Shown: positions 39,969 through 49,733 of the stretch, in pieces
How positions within the stretch are numbered: the first letter of the stretch is position 1
Layout: each line of letters starts with the position of its first letter
Assembly: GCF_001469215.1 (NCBI RefSeq)
Contig: NZ_LOFH01000006.1
Location: 124,001 to 188,000, forward strand
Reading direction: 5' to 3'
DNA length: 64,000 nucleotides
Source of the DNA: Pseudoalteromonas sp. H105
GTDB lineage: Bacteria > Pseudomonadota > Gammaproteobacteria > Enterobacterales > Alteromonadaceae
Translations under genes and position numbers: made by a program
The notes under the pieces: model-generated
What the model was told of the DNA's origin: nothing
Databases searched by the model: none
The model's input: the letters and a program-made list of their open reading frames with translations, nothing else

Positions 39969-42506
39969 ATGGCTTCAATAATTACAATTGCAGGTGAAAA
40001 ACTTTTTGCTGCTAAAGCACAAGCTAATGAGCAACTAGACATAGACACGTTTATTTTTGCAAACGTGCCAGAGCAAGACCCAACCGACCCAATCAACCGT
40101 GAAGAAGGCTTACCAACCGATCACGTAGTGCATCAACAAATTGTGCAACAGGTTGGCCGCATAAACGACAACGTAGTTGTTTACTCTACAGTGCTCGACA
40201 GCATAACAGGCCCATTTGAATTTAACTGGGTTGGTTTGTATTCATCAATTAACGATACCTTAGTTGCAATTAACCATGTACCAACAACGCCAAAAACCGC
40301 TACTGCCGCAGGTGTTGCAGGTAATACCCTAAACCGTAACTTTGGTATTGAGTACTCAGGCATTGCCGACCTAACTGGTATTGATGTAGCACCCGAGACA
40401 TGGCAACTAGACTTTACCGCCCGCTTGCAAGGTATGGATAAGTTAACCCAGCAGCTTGCAAAAGATATGAATGGCAAAGACTGGTTTATTGATGACGGTT
40501 TTAAAGTAGAGCCAAGAGAAACGGTAAACACATTTAAAATATTACCAGGTGTGGGTTACGTGAGCGGCCTACGTGTAGAGCTTGAGAACGAGCATATTTT
40601 TAACGTAGAAAGTTACCCTCAATTTGTTTATGTAGATGCCTGGTTTGAAGGCGATGCAAACAGTATGTGGTCACCTTCATTAATGTTTACTGTGAGTGAT
40701 ACTGAAATAGATGATTACACCGATGCAGCTGGCATCAAACATTACGTTAATAAATTAGCTGAAATAACGGCATTCGATACAATTGAAGATTTACGGCCAG
40801 ATAGTGAAAATGCGGATAAAGAATTCGTCAAAGAAATAGGAAATAGTGTTACTGATGAATGGAATGAATCAAGGGTGTATCCAGGAGTTGGTAGTTATAT
40901 AAAAGCAGGTAATTTTGTGCCTGAAGGAACCGAAGCTGTAAGGCTATATCATGAAGGCAAGATTAAAGTTTTTAATCTTGATAACTGTACAAAATCAGAT
41001 GGAACATTAGACAGTATAGATTTAATAAAAGGAAATATATTTATAAATGGCATCATGTATATGTTAGCTTCCATTGAAAAAATTAAAGTATTAACAGCAC
41101 AAAAGAGTAAGATAAATATAGCTATGAAAGCGTCAAAAAATGTTGATTGGTACGTAGACCCAGTTAACGGAATTGATGCATTTTCACATGGCATATCAAT
41201 AGAAAGGCCAGCTAAAACACCACAGTTTGCGCTTGATTCATTACCCGACATCGTCGGATATCAACAGACAATAAATCTCGCAGAAGGTGTATATAAAGAA
41301 TCTTCAAGAATGCCAGGTGAAATGCCAAGACCAGCTGTCATATACCCACAAGGTAGATATATCTCGAGAAGAGCAGCGCAATCAGGAGATGATTTGGTTG
41401 GGATGATAGTAATAAAAGGAGCGGGAGTAGAGAGTACTATTATCGAGCCATCAAAAAATAGGGGTTACCCTTTTGGTGTCTACTGCTCAGGGACTGAGAT
41501 CGCTATTCAAGATCTTTCAATAAAGCCCGATGAGAGTGGTGCAGAGACTTTGATAACTTCACATCGATCAGCATATGTACATTGCCGAAATGTCAAACTA
41601 AGTGGCGAGGGAATTTCCAAGTTGGGGTTGGTTTGCGAAGCTGGCGGCTGGGCTGAATTAATTGATTCTGAAGTAGTTAAATGTAGTGTTCAAGATGTTG
41701 TAGTCTACCCCACATCAGGGGCATCTTTAGCTGGTAGTTTAACAAAAGTAAGTAAAATCACTGTAACGGGGTTTTTACAACTAGCTTATGGTGCTGAAAT
41801 AAACGGTGTATCGACGATTGCGACCGGGGGGCAGCTTCAATGTGCTGGTAGTGAAACTAATAAAGTAAAAATAAAAGGAGCTTTAAAGTTAGATAATTCT
41901 ACATTTTCAGGTTCATTTTGTGAAATTTCCGGAAGTATTACAGGGCGTGGGGCGGATTTAAAGTTATCTTCTAGTAATTGGTCAAGAGGAATAACTTTAT
42001 TCGGGGGGTTGTGTAGGCTATTAGGATCAAAATCGTTTATTACTCCTGCGGCGAAGTCTGAAGTTATGGAACCATTGATCTTACGAGATGGTGCAAGGTT
42101 AGTAAAAGAACCGAACACTATTATGGTAAACGCTAATGGTGATTTAGTTGGCGAAGACTACGGAAGGAATAAACAGGTTATATCATCAAACGGTCAAAAC
42201 ATTGCACTGAGCTTGACAGGAAAGAATAGTACTATTGAAATCTATGGGGCCGCACAGAACCACTATGGGTGTAAAATAGGCAGCGTCCAAGGAGTGTATC
42301 CCGGAACTCCTCCTGGTGACGGGGCTATACTGCATATTATTGGAACTGCATATAACACAGAGCTTGTAGATTCTGAAAATTTTAAAATACCAGGTGGTTC
42401 GGTATCTGTAGGATCATTACCCGCATCGTATTCAGGCTTAACAATTCTCTATTCGTCTGAGTCAAAAAAATGGCAAGTTGTTAGTGTTGGCATATTGAAT
42501 ACTTAA
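39969..42506 (+). CDS. Tail fiber protein (DUF3751 N-terminus, receptor-binding C-terminus)
   Basis: 845 aa. Residues 1-160 are the DUF3751 tail-collar fiber domain (ASIITIAGEKLFAAKAQANEQLDIDTFIFANVPEQDPTDPI ... GNTLNRNFGIEYSGIADLTG). From about residue 270 the composition changes: the DNA becomes more AT-rich, and the protein becomes a right-handed beta-helix-like series of short strands (VDWYVDPVNGIDAFSHGISIERPAKTPQFALDSL then many IEI/VVV turns), typical of a receptor-binding or polysaccharide-degrading fiber. No chaperone gene follows. The C-terminal module looks exchanged by recombination. Confidence 0.88.
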   Translation: MASIITIAGEKLFAAKAQANEQLDIDTFIFANVPEQDPTDPINREEGLPTDHVVHQQIVQQVGRINDNVVVYSTVLDSITGPFEFNWVGLYSSINDTLVAINHVPTTPKTATAAGVAGNTLNRNFGIEYSGIADLTGIDVAPETWQLDFTARLQGMDKLTQQLAKDMNGKDWFIDDGFKVEPRETVNTFKILPGVGYVSGLRVELENEHIFNVESYPQFVYVDAWFEGDANSMWSPSLMFTVSDTEIDDYTDAAGIKHYVNKLAEITAFDTIEDLRPDSENADKEFVKEIGNSVTDEWNESRVYPGVGSYIKAGNFVPEGTEAVRLYHEGKIKVFNLDNCTKSDGTLDSIDLIKGNIFINGIMYMLASIEKIKVLTAQKSKINIAMKASKNVDWYVDPVNGIDAFSHGISIERPAKTPQFALDSLPDIVGYQQTINLAEGVYKESSRMPGEMPRPAVIYPQGRYISRRAAQSGDDLVGMIVIKGAGVESTIIEPSKNRGYPFGVYCSGTEIAIQDLSIKPDESGAETLITSHRSAYVHCRNVKLSGEGISKLGLVCEAGGWAELIDSEVVKCSVQDVVVYPTSGASLAGSLTKVSKITVTGFLQLAYGAEINGVSTIATGGQLQCAGSETNKVKIKGALKLDNSTFSGSFCEISGSITGRGADLKLSSSNWSRGITLFGGLCRLLGSKSFITPAAKSEVMEPLILRDGARLVKEPNTIMVNANGDLVGEDYGRNKQVISSNGQNIALSLTGKNSTIEIYGAAQNHYGCKIGSVQGVYPGTPPGDGAILHIIGTAYNTELVDSENFKIPGGSVSVGSLPASYSGLTILYSSESKKWQVVSVGILNT

Positions 42507-42527
42507 TTTTACGTGTTAAGGAATATT

Positions 42528-43019
42528 ATGCTTAACCTTAATTCTACATCAATCGCTCTTAAATCATTGCGCATTACGGCAAGCCAAGAGCTTGCCAGTG
42601 AAGATGCCAGCGGGCAAACCTCAAACACTGACACCGCAGAAACAGGCACTAAGGCTAAAATGCTGACGGTGTCTGGTTTATTGCCATTCAAACAAGGCGA
42701 GCTATTAGCTGATTTGTTTACTATGGCTGAAGCAACCGAAAGCGGTGCCCGGGTTATTTATCGCATTAGCAACCAAACGGCCACGGCGCTGGGTGTTAAA
42801 CAAGTGCGCTTTAGTAGCAAAATTGAAGCGGTCGAGCAAGAAATCACGCGGCAATGGGCGGTTAGTTTTACGCTTGCTGAATACCGTTCAGTGCCGCAAA
42901 AGGTTGAAGAACGTTCACCCGATGTATCGGCCAATGTGCAAGGCGGTGATAGTGGTGTTCAATATGCGAATATTAACCAGCATCTAACCGATAACTTTGC
43001 AAAGTTGAGAACCGCATAA
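42528..43019 (+). CDS. Baseplate/tail protein, P2 GpU-like position
   Basis: 163 aa from ATG at 42528 (TAAGGAATATT upstream). MLNLNSTSIALKSLRITASQELASEDASGQTSNTDTAETGTKAKMLTVSGLLPFKQGELLADLFTMAEATESGARVIYRISNQTATALGVKQVRFSSKIEAVEQE resembles baseplate-complex proteins that precede the gpD hub in related phages. Stop and next start overlap (TAATG). Confidence 0.68.
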   Translation: MLNLNSTSIALKSLRITASQELASEDASGQTSNTDTAETGTKAKMLTVSGLLPFKQGELLADLFTMAEATESGARVIYRISNQTATALGVKQVRFSSKIEAVEQEITRQWAVSFTLAEYRSVPQKVEERSPDVSANVQGGDSGVQYANINQHLTDNFAKLRTA

Positions 43020-43708
43020 TGACAACCCCAAACGCTCGTTTTATTGCCCGCGCTTATATCAACGATGAAAAAGTTGATATGAAAGACCATTGGGTTGTAC
43101 TGCAATCATCAACGCCTGGTACATGCCAAATCACCGTTAATCAAAAAGCAGATATGCTTGCACAGGTTAAAGTTGATCTTGGCTGGGGCGATGTGGTTGA
43201 CCGTGTTTTTAGTGGCTATGTTGAACGTGCAATGCCGTCGGTTAATGGCTGGTACACGCTATTTTGCCGCGAGTGGTCCGCATCACTCGCGTATAATTTA
43301 AGTGTAATGCTGCGCCACCCAACTATGCGCCAAGTGCTTGACGAAATCACATCTCAAACAGGTATTGAGTTTGTAATACCAAGCGCTGGCTATGCCGATA
43401 CTGCAATACCATGCTTTTACTCTGATTGCTCAGGCTATGCCATGCTAAACAACATCGGCCGCGCGTTTAAGATTGATGATTTTGTGTGGTATCAACAAGG
43501 CAACGGTAAAGTTTACGTGGGCAGTTATGCCGACTCATTTTGGGCAGATAAACCAGTAAAAATCGCTATCGGTCTAATGACTGATCATCAAGCAGGCAAA
43601 ACCGCCACAATGCCAGCCGCCCCAATGGTGCGCCCAAACGTAACCGCTAATGATGAACGCATAACCGCCGTTGAGTTCAAAGGCACTAACATGCAAATAA
43701 GTTGGTGA
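43019..43708 (+). CDS. Baseplate hub protein, GpD-like
   Basis: 229 aa. FIARAYINDEKVDMKDHWVVLQSSTPGTCQITVNQKADMLAQVKVDLGWGDVVDRVFSGYVERAMPSVNGWYTLFCREWSASLAYNLSVMLRHPTMRQVLDEI has the layout of the gpD/gp27 hub N-terminal domain. It is shorter than P2 gpD (387 aa), so it may be a reduced hub. Followed at once by the spike gene. Confidence 0.72.
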   Translation: MTTPNARFIARAYINDEKVDMKDHWVVLQSSTPGTCQITVNQKADMLAQVKVDLGWGDVVDRVFSGYVERAMPSVNGWYTLFCREWSASLAYNLSVMLRHPTMRQVLDEITSQTGIEFVIPSAGYADTAIPCFYSDCSGYAMLNNIGRAFKIDDFVWYQQGNGKVYVGSYADSFWADKPVKIAIGLMTDHQAGKTATMPAAPMVRPNVTANDERITAVEFKGTNMQISW

Positions 43709-43710
43709 TC

Positions 43711-44517
43711 ATGGAAAAAGCAATTCATAGAATCATACGCAAGCTATTCCCCGAACTAACAGGCCAATTACATTTACCACGCTGGGGCAGAGTAGTTGCA
43801 TTGCCAGAGCTACCCACCGAAGACGGCGAACGCGGCAGCGACCCATTTTACCCGCGCTATGCAGTCGACGTGCAACTCATTGACGAAAACGGCACAGATA
43901 CCAAATCAAAACCACTTCAAGCCGTGCCGCTCCCGTTACCAGGTGCGGGTAATAAAGCAGGCCGATTAGAACCGCCGGCTATTGATAGCATAGTTGAAAT
44001 TGGCTTTGCCTATGGCAGAGCTGATAAGCCATTTATCAGAACAGTACTACCATTTGGCTGGGACCTTCCCGCCATCAAAGAAGGTGAAACCCGTACACAA
44101 GTACGCGAGGGTGTTTATCAGTACATTGATGATCAAGGCAACTTTGAAAACAAAACAGATAAGTCACTCAATGACATCATTGGCGACCTAGCACAGCTTG
44201 AATGCAAAACCCGCAAAGTAATAGCAACAGAGCTGGCACAGCTAGAATGTGAAACCCAAAAAGTAACAGCAAGTGCAGAGCAAGAGCATAAAAGCCCAAA
44301 AACATGGATAGGCAGCGACGGCGAGAACGTACTCAAATTATTATCAGAATTAATGGCAACAGTCAGCGCACTAGCAAATGTTTGTGCAACTCATACACAC
44401 CCGGGCGTTACCGCAGGCCCTGCCAAAACAGCACCACCAGAACAAGCCGGAGACTTCAGCGGCAAAGCATCAGAAGCCGACGGGCAAAAAAGCAGGCTAG
44501 ACCCAATAACCAAATAG
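43711..44517 (+). CDS. Baseplate spike / assembly protein, GpV-like
   Basis: 268 aa from ATG at 43711. It has an OB-fold-like N-terminal part (GQLHLPRWGRVVALPELP ... AVDVQLIDENGTDTKSKPLQAVPLPLPGAGNKAGRLEPPAIDSIVEIGFAYGRADKPFIRTVLP), a duplicated LAQLECKTRKV / LAQLECETQKV repeat forming a needle-like stalk, and a THTHPGVTAGPAKTAPPEQ segment shared with spike proteins. Last gene of the tail operon, followed by a terminator. Confidence 0.8.
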   Translation: MEKAIHRIIRKLFPELTGQLHLPRWGRVVALPELPTEDGERGSDPFYPRYAVDVQLIDENGTDTKSKPLQAVPLPLPGAGNKAGRLEPPAIDSIVEIGFAYGRADKPFIRTVLPFGWDLPAIKEGETRTQVREGVYQYIDDQGNFENKTDKSLNDIIGDLAQLECKTRKVIATELAQLECETQKVTASAEQEHKSPKTWIGSDGENVLKLLSELMATVSALANVCATHTHPGVTAGPAKTAPPEQAGDFSGKASEADGQKSRLDPITK

Positions 44518-44535
44518 CACCAAAGCCACCCAAAC

Positions 44536-44561
44536 AAGCCCAGCAACCCGCTGGGCTTTTT
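44536..44561 (+). terminator. Terminator of the tail operon
   Basis: AAGCCCAGC (44536-44544) and GCTGGGCTT (44550-44558), 9-bp stem, loop AACCC, then T residues. Confidence 0.85.
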
Positions 44562-45159
44562 AGTGCCCGCCACTCGCTGCAGTAAAGTTATTAGCGTCTA
44601 TGTTGGCCACAACACTTTCAGCCACGGAAAATAGCGCCATACAAAAACTTTCTCACGGAATCCGCACTCTTCCTCACCCTCCTGCGCGCTCTTTATCGTT
44701 ATTTTTTTTCAGTTTTTAAATGCTTCATTTAAACCGCCAGCCAGCGCCATATATAAGGCTCTTACCAGATCAAAGATCTGAAAAGATCGAAGTTAATTTC
44801 ACTATTTTTCAGTTTAACAGCCTGTAATTAATAAGAAATTAAAAATAATAAAACCATTAAACAACAACTTACCTAGTTTACGTGAGGTTTCAAAGATCAA
44901 AGAGCATTTTAATGAAGGTAACAAAAGCAATATAAAACAATAGTTTAATTAAAAACAAAACTGAAATTAAAAACGTATATTGAATTTGGTATTTTGTTCA
45001 TTGAAAACGGTATAACAGATTGCCTTTGTCGAAATGTTGTTTAACAATGTCAGTATTGAGTTAAAAATAATTGAATTTTTCCCTTAGAAAAACCAAACAG
45101 TGACCAAAACTGTGACCTTAATCGGTTTTTAATTTCAGTTAATTTTATAACCACTTATT
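44562..45159. other. Non-coding right end of the prophage
   Basis: About 600 bp with no plausible gene, visibly AT-rich toward attR. It contains a 6-bp dyad CAGATC-AAA-GATCTG (44766-44780), a T8 run near 44703, and the two half-sites AAACAGTGACCA and AAACTGTGACC (45095-45117) that match the dyad upstream of the integrase gene. It now forms the upstream region of yafJ. Confidence 0.6.
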
Positions 45160-45202
45160 TTTAAAGGTTTATATATTTTATGTGTGAGTTGCTTGGCATG
45201 TC
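45160..45202 (+). other. attR, right attachment site of the prophage
   Basis: 45160-45190 is identical to attL 11044-11074 and includes the ATG (45180) of the amidotransferase gene. The 12 bases after it match with one A/G difference, so phage-borne sequence rebuilds the gene start. Confidence 0.9.
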
Positions 45203-45944
45203 GGCGAATGTGCCGACAGATATTTGTTTTAGCTTTTCAGGTCTTCTTGAGCGAGGTGGTAATACGGGGCCGCACAAAGATGGCTGGGGGATAACGTTTT
45301 ATGAAGGAAAAGGGTGTCGTACATTTAAAGATCCAGAACCCAGTTGCCAGTCAGAAATAGCGAAATTAGTAAAAGCTTACCCGATCAAAAGTGTTTCAGT
45401 CATCAGCCATATCCGCCAAGGTAACCGTGGCCGAGTATGTCTTGAAAATACACACCCATTTACTCGTGAGCTGTGGGGGCGTGAAATAACTTATGCTCAT
45501 AATGGTCAACTATCGAACTATCATGATTTGAAACCCACATATTATCGCCCTGTAGGCAATACAGACAGTGAGTTGGCTTTTTGTTGGCTACTCGACAAAA
45601 TCCGTGAAAAGTACCCCACACGCCCGTCTAACATGGCGTCGGTGTTTCGTTATGCGGCAAAACTTTCGCATACTCTTCGTGAAAAGGGCGTATTTAATAT
45701 GCTGCTTACTGATGGGGTATATGTATTAGCGTATTGTACTAATAACTTGCATTGGATCACGCGTAGGGCTCCATTTGGCAAAGCAACGCTGATTGATGCC
45801 GATATGGTGGTAGATTTTCAAAAAGAAACGACGCCCAATGATGTGGTAACAGTGATTGCGACAAGACCTTTGACTAATGATGAGCGCTGGCAAAAAATGG
45901 AGCCGGGTGAGTTCGCGTTATTTAAAATGGGTGAGCTAATTTAG
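45180..45944 (+). CDS. yafJ: Class II glutamine amidotransferase (YafJ-like)
   Basis: 254 aa (E. coli YafJ 255). Cys2 after the initiator Met is the N-terminal nucleophile (MCELLGMSANVPTDICFSFSGLLERGG), with HKDGWGITFYEG (~35-47), SHIRQGNRGRVCLENTHPF (~79-97) and YAHNGQLSNYHDL (~107-119) completing the Ntn-hydrolase glutaminase site. It releases ammonia from glutamine; the acceptor is unknown. The prophage is integrated across its start codon, the coding region remains whole at the right end, and the native upstream region is stranded 34 kb away beside fadE. Confidence 0.93.
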   Translation: MCELLGMSANVPTDICFSFSGLLERGGNTGPHKDGWGITFYEGKGCRTFKDPEPSCQSEIAKLVKAYPIKSVSVISHIRQGNRGRVCLENTHPFTRELWGREITYAHNGQLSNYHDLKPTYYRPVGNTDSELAFCWLLDKIREKYPTRPSNMASVFRYAAKLSHTLREKGVFNMLLTDGVYVLAYCTNNLHWITRRAPFGKATLIDADMVVDFQKETTPNDVVTVIATRPLTNDERWQKMEPGEFALFKMGELI

Positions 45945-46019
45945 TGTATGTAGGCTGGGTAAAGTGAAACGAAACCCAACTTAGCGCTTTAAATTAATAA
46001 AGAGAATAAGAATTAAAAG

Positions 46020-46053
46020 TGAAAAGCCCAAATTATGAATATCCACTTGGGCT
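46020..46053 (-). terminator. Terminator of the purM-purN-DUF3108 unit
   Basis: On the minus strand AGCCCAA (46053-46047) pairs with TTGGGCT (46031-46025) and is followed by TTTTCACTTTT, 20-50 bp past the DUF3108 stop. Confidence 0.7.
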
Positions 46054-46072
46054 CTTCGATTTTGAACTCAAT

Positions 46073-46876
46073 TTATTCTGGTGCCGTTTCGCTTTTTGCT
46101 TCTTGGGGTGATGTAGCTGGACTGGTTACGGTGAAAGATTTCATTTGAACTTCAAATTGCTCTACCCCTTTTTCGCCTTTCCACATTCTTACTAACATGT
46201 AGTCCATTTCTGGTGCAAACCAGGCCAATGCCTGGCGCTTATCGTTGTCATAAAGACGTTTCACTTTAATCGCTTCAATGTTGCCGATTGGCAGTGAAAT
46301 CATTTCTTTACCGACCACTTCAAAATTGTAATCGCGGCAATTCCCTTTCTTATCTACCAATGGGTATGAAAAATTAGTTTTACCCATTTTGAGCTCTTCA
46401 CGAACTTGTACTTGATATGAGATAGAATCTTGGAATTTATCTGTCCACTCGCATTCAATAGGATATTTACTTTCGCTGCTCTTTACTAACTTTTTGTTGT
46501 TATTGAATTGGAGTGTGTATTTTTTATCAGGCCCTGTGCCTTTACGTACCATTGTATAATTGACAGGCGATACTTGGGTGCCTTTTAGACTAAATACAGA
46601 GGTTTCTTTGCGTGAGTCAGAAAAAATCATCCACTCAATATCGCTGTGATAACTCACTTGATAGTTATTATCGACGAGTTTTTTCAATGTTCTAATGCCT
46701 TCACCATGGTTTTCACCTTGTCGCAAAATGTCATACTTTGCTTCAAATTGAGTGAGCTCATTGGCAAGTAAGCTGGTAGGAAGTAAAGCGCCCGCACAAA
46801 GTAGTAGGGCGCTTGCTTTTTTATTGTGGGTAGTCTGCGCCGTGCACTGGGAGTTGTTTTTTATCAAGAACTGCAT
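46073..46876 (-). CDS. DUF3108 domain-containing periplasmic protein
   Basis: 267 aa from the ATG at 46876, overlapping the purN end by 56 bp; 46906 is an alternative. A polar n-region precedes a signal peptide (KKASALLLCAGALLPTSLLA-NE), and then the DUF3108 fold: FEAKYDILRQGENHGEGIRTLKKLVDNNYQVSYHSDIEWMIFSD and YNFEVVGKEMISLPIGNIEAIKVKRLYDNDKRQALAWFAPEMDYMLVRMWKG. A lipid- or lipopolysaccharide-related periplasmic role is often suspected but unproven. Its position after purN is conserved in many gammaproteobacteria. Confidence 0.85.
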   Translation of the reverse strand: MQFLIKNNSQCTAQTTHNKKASALLLCAGALLPTSLLANELTQFEAKYDILRQGENHGEGIRTLKKLVDNNYQVSYHSDIEWMIFSDSRKETSVFSLKGTQVSPVNYTMVRKGTGPDKKYTLQFNNNKKLVKSSESKYPIECEWTDKFQDSISYQVQVREELKMGKTNFSYPLVDKKGNCRDYNFEVVGKEMISLPIGNIEAIKVKRLYDNDKRQALAWFAPEMDYMLVRMWKGEKGVEQFEVQMKSFTVTSPATSPQEAKSETAPE

Positions 46877-47468
46877 AATCTGCTTCCATCGTAAGTCGTT
46901 GTTCACTGAACCATTTGACCACCAAAGGATAGATTATATGCTCTTGAGCATGTACACGTTTTGCTAATGTGTCAGCTGTATCATCTGCTAACACGGGAAC
47001 TTTGGCTTGAAGAATAACGGGGCCACCGTCCAATTCTTCAGTAACAAAGTGCACACTTACGCCATGAACGTCATCTTTTGCATCAATTGCTCTTTGGTGG
47101 GTATTCAGACCCTGATACTTAGGCAACAAAGAAGGATGAATGTTCAACATTTTTCCTTTAAATTTTTGCACTAAGCTAGGAGTAAGAATACGCATAAAAC
47201 CAGCTAATACAACTAAGTTTGGTGTAAAAGAGTCAATAACGTTCATTAATTTAGCATCATAGGCTTCGCGCGAGTCAAAATCTTTATGGCTGAGCACTGC
47301 GGTTGCAATGCCAGCTTGTTTTGCTCGCTCAAGGCCATAAGCGTCTGCTTTATTACTAATGACAGCCGCTATGTTTGCGTTTATCTCGCCATTATTACAG
47401 GCATCAATGATGGCTTGTAAATTTGAGCCACTACCTGAAATTAAGACTACTAGACGAGAAGGGGCCAT
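46821..47468 (-). CDS. purN: Phosphoribosylglycinamide formyltransferase
   Basis: Transfers a formyl group from 10-formyl-THF to GAR in de novo purine synthesis. 215 aa (E. coli 212). LVVLISGSGSNLQAIIDA (~6-23), then AGFMRIL, MLNIHPSLLPKYQGLNTHQRAID (His in HPSLLP, ~108) and GVSVHFVTEELDGGPVILQAKVPV with the catalytic Asp (~145). The stop/start arrangement with purM (overlap by one base) shows a purMN operon. Confidence 0.96.
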   Translation of the reverse strand: MAPSRLVVLISGSGSNLQAIIDACNNGEINANIAAVISNKADAYGLERAKQAGIATAVLSHKDFDSREAYDAKLMNVIDSFTPNLVVLAGFMRILTPSLVQKFKGKMLNIHPSLLPKYQGLNTHQRAIDAKDDVHGVSVHFVTEELDGGPVILQAKVPVLADDTADTLAKRVHAQEHIIYPLVVKWFSEQRLTMEADYAVLDKKQLPVHGADYPQ

Positions 47469-48520
47469 TAATCACGGCCGCCTAGGATCTCTACTTGTTC
47501 TTCACCTGCTTTAGCATCTTGAATTTCACCAAGGTGCCATGCATCTTCACCAAGCTCTTTTAAGATGCTTAAGCTTTGCTCAAGTTTGTCGGCAGGAACC
47601 ACTAAAACCATACCTACACCACAGTTAAATGTGCGGTACATTTCGTGGGTCGTGATGTTACCGTTTTCTTGTAACCAGTTAAAGATACCCGGCCACTGCC
47701 AGCTATCACCTTTAACAACAGCTTTCGCAGATTCAGGTAATACACGTGGGATATTTTCCCAAAAACCACCTCCGGTGATGTGAGAAAGGGCATGCACATC
47801 TACTTGCTTAAACAATTCAAGCAACTGTTTAACGTAAATACGTGTAGGTTCAAGCAATGTTTCGCCTAGTGTTTTACCTTCAAATTCAGCGTTAGTATCA
47901 GCGTTTGACACTTCAAGTACTTTACGAATTAACGAAAAGCCATTTGAGTGAGGGCCACTTGATGCAAGTGCAATTAGCTGGTCGCCTGCGGCTACTTTAG
48001 TGCCATCAATAATGTTTGCTTTTTCAACAACGCCAGTACAAAAGCCAGCCATGTCGTAATCTTCACCTTCGTACATACCTGGCATTTCAGCAGTTTCACC
48101 ACCAATCAAAGCACAGCCAGAAAGCTCACAGCCTTTACCAATGCCAGTTACAACATCTGCCGCTGTATCAACATCAAGTTTGCCCGTTGCGTAGTAATCT
48201 AAGAAAAATAATGGTTCTGCACCTTGAACGATAAGGTCATTCACACACATTGCAACTAAGTCGATGCCAACAGTATCGTGCTTTTTAAGATCGATAGCTA
48301 AGCGTAATTTAGTACCTACGCCATCGGTGCCTGCAACTAAAACTGGTTGCTTGTAACCTTCAGGAATTTCGCACAGTGCGCCAAAACCACCAATTCCGCC
48401 CATAACTTCAGGACGACGGGTTTTTTTAACTACGCCTTTAATACGCTCAACAAGTGCGTTACCGGCATCGATATCTACGCCCGCGTCTTTATAACTTAGA
48501 GACTGTTTTTGTTCGCTCAC
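47468..48520 (-). CDS. purM: Phosphoribosylformylglycinamidine cyclo-ligase (AIR synthase)
   Basis: 350 aa (E. coli 345). Closes the imidazole ring in purine synthesis using [85 protein letters not shown] and [11 protein letters not shown] are family signatures, and [16 protein letters not shown] follows near residue 245. The start is GTG at 48520, seven bases after AGGAAAT. No PurR box was recognised in the leader. Confidence 0.97.
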   Translation of the reverse strand: MSEQKQSLSYKDAGVDIDAGNALVERIKGVVKKTRRPEVMGGIGGFGALCEIPEGYKQPVLVAGTDGVGTKLRLAIDLKKHDTVGIDLVAMCVNDLIVQGAEPLFFLDYYATGKLDVDTAADVVTGIGKGCELSGCALIGGETAEMPGMYEGEDYDMAGFCTGVVEKANIIDGTKVAAGDQLIALASSGPHSNGFSLIRKVLEVSNADTNAEFEGKTLGETLLEPTRIYVKQLLELFKQVDVHALSHITGGGFWENIPRVLPESAKAVVKGDSWQWPGIFNWLQENGNITTHEMYRTFNCGVGMVLVVPADKLEQSLSILKELGEDAWHLGEIQDAKAGEEQVEILGGRD

Positions 48521-48692
48521 AGGATTTCCTCAAAAAAGTTGCATGGTTTTGCATGTGTATGCTTAGAAACGCGCGTATTTTACAACAATTGCGAAGGCGC
48601 GGCTAGCGCAAATATAACTTTAACATCCTTGACAAGGACAGTTGTCCGCATAATGAGAGAATGGCACTAAGAAATGGTTTATAGGGTAGTGT

Positions 48693-48722
48693 TTTAGCGT
48701 CGGTGATTGCCACGACGCTAAA
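48693..48722. terminator. Hairpin downstream of cmoB
   Basis: TTTAGCGTCG (48693-48702) and CGACGCTAAA (48713-48722) form a perfect 10-bp stem, 28 bp past the cmoB stop. No clear T-run, so termination strength is uncertain. Confidence 0.55.
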
Positions 48723-48749
48723 GTGCAGTAATTAAAAAATTGCCGAAGT

Positions 48750-49718
48750 CTAAGCCTTTGCAGTTAAAATTGCACGCAGTGGTGCAGGGTAACCTTCAAT
48801 TGTTTTGCTGGTATCGTCAGGGTCTAAAAAGTCGATCAGTGATTCGTTTTCCATCCAATCTGATTTACGTTGTTCTTCAAGTGTAGTGATTGCACAGTCT
48901 TTTACTTGTACATTTTTAAAACCAACGCGTTCCATCCATAGTTTTAATGCATCCGTACTTGGAATAAACCATACATTTCGCATTTTAGCGTATCTGTCAG
49001 TTGGTACCAAAACTGTATTTTCATCACCTTCGATAACGAGTGTCTCAAGGACTAACTCACCACCAGGACGCAGTTGTGCTTTTAATTGCGCTAAAAAGTC
49101 TATTGGTGATCGGCGGTGATAAAGCACGCCCATTGAAAAAACGGTGTCAAATGCCTTCAACTCTGGAAGGGCTTCAACACCTAGCGGTAGTAAATGAACA
49201 TTTTCATCAGGGTTGAAATGTTTAATGGCTTGAAATTGACACAAAAATAAATCAGACGGGTCTATTCCAACCACAAACTCAGCGCCTTCTCCACGCATTC
49301 TCCACAAGTGATAGCCTGAACCACAGCCAATATCTAATACAGTGCGGCCTTTAAGCGGTTCAATATGGGGTAACAATCTGTCCCACTTCCAATCGCTGCG
49401 CCACTCGGTATCAATCTCTATTGAGTGCACGCTAAATGGGCCTTTACGCCACGGCATCATACGTTTCAATAAGTGTGTAGTTTGCTTTTGCTCACCTTCA
49501 GTCATTTCCCCTGGCGCACCAATTTCAACTTTATCAGTGATATTTACGTGCTTAGTGTGAACTTCTGGTAAGTTTTTTAACACTTTTTGCCATTTGGGTA
49601 AGTCACCATGGCTGGCTTCATTTTGCCAGTGCTTTAATTGACTTGGAAGCGTTTCGAGCCAGTGGCTAAGAGGTGTTTGTGCAATTGCAGCATAAAATTG
49701 GTTAAACCATGAAGACAT
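48750..49718 (-). CDS. cmoB: tRNA U34 carboxymethyltransferase CmoB
   Basis: 322 aa (E. coli 323). Makes 5-carboxymethoxyuridine at the tRNA wobble position using carboxy-[50 protein letters not shown] is the CmoB N-terminal domain; [45 protein letters not shown] (~123-167) is the methyltransferase core. It is 15 bp downstream of cmoA, which supplies its cofactor. Confidence 0.96.
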   Translation of the reverse strand: MSSWFNQFYAAIAQTPLSHWLETLPSQLKHWQNEASHGDLPKWQKVLKNLPEVHTKHVNITDKVEIGAPGEMTEGEQKQTTHLLKRMMPWRKGPFSVHSIEIDTEWRSDWKWDRLLPHIEPLKGRTVLDIGCGSGYHLWRMRGEGAEFVVGIDPSDLFLCQFQAIKHFNPDENVHLLPLGVEALPELKAFDTVFSMGVLYHRRSPIDFLAQLKAQLRPGGELVLETLVIEGDENTVLVPTDRYAKMRNVWFIPSTDALKLWMERVGFKNVQVKDCAITTLEEQRKSDWMENESLIDFLDPDDTSKTIEGYPAPLRAILTAKA

Positions 49719-49733
49719 TACATATTTCCTAAA

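Larger units (their letters stand above)
11044..45190 (+). mobile_element. P2-like (myovirus) prophage, apparently complete
   Basis: The element is bounded by the attL/attR repeat, carries its integrase next to attL, and has every module expected of a P2-type phage: repressor, GpA replication endonuclease, Ogr activator, portal and terminase facing away from scaffold, capsid and head-completion genes, tail completion R/S, sheath, tube, tape measure, baseplate J/I, fiber, spike, endolysin and holin. No transposase or obvious disruption was found in the structural genes. The tail order (sheath and tube before the lysis genes, DUF2586/DUF2597/DUF2590 types) differs from coliphage P2 and fits marine gammaproteobacterial relatives. 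Confidence 0.95.

Noticed and set aside
48521..48692. PurR operator upstream of purM
   Set aside because: No sequence close to ACGCAAACGTTTGCGT was found; only weak partial matches.
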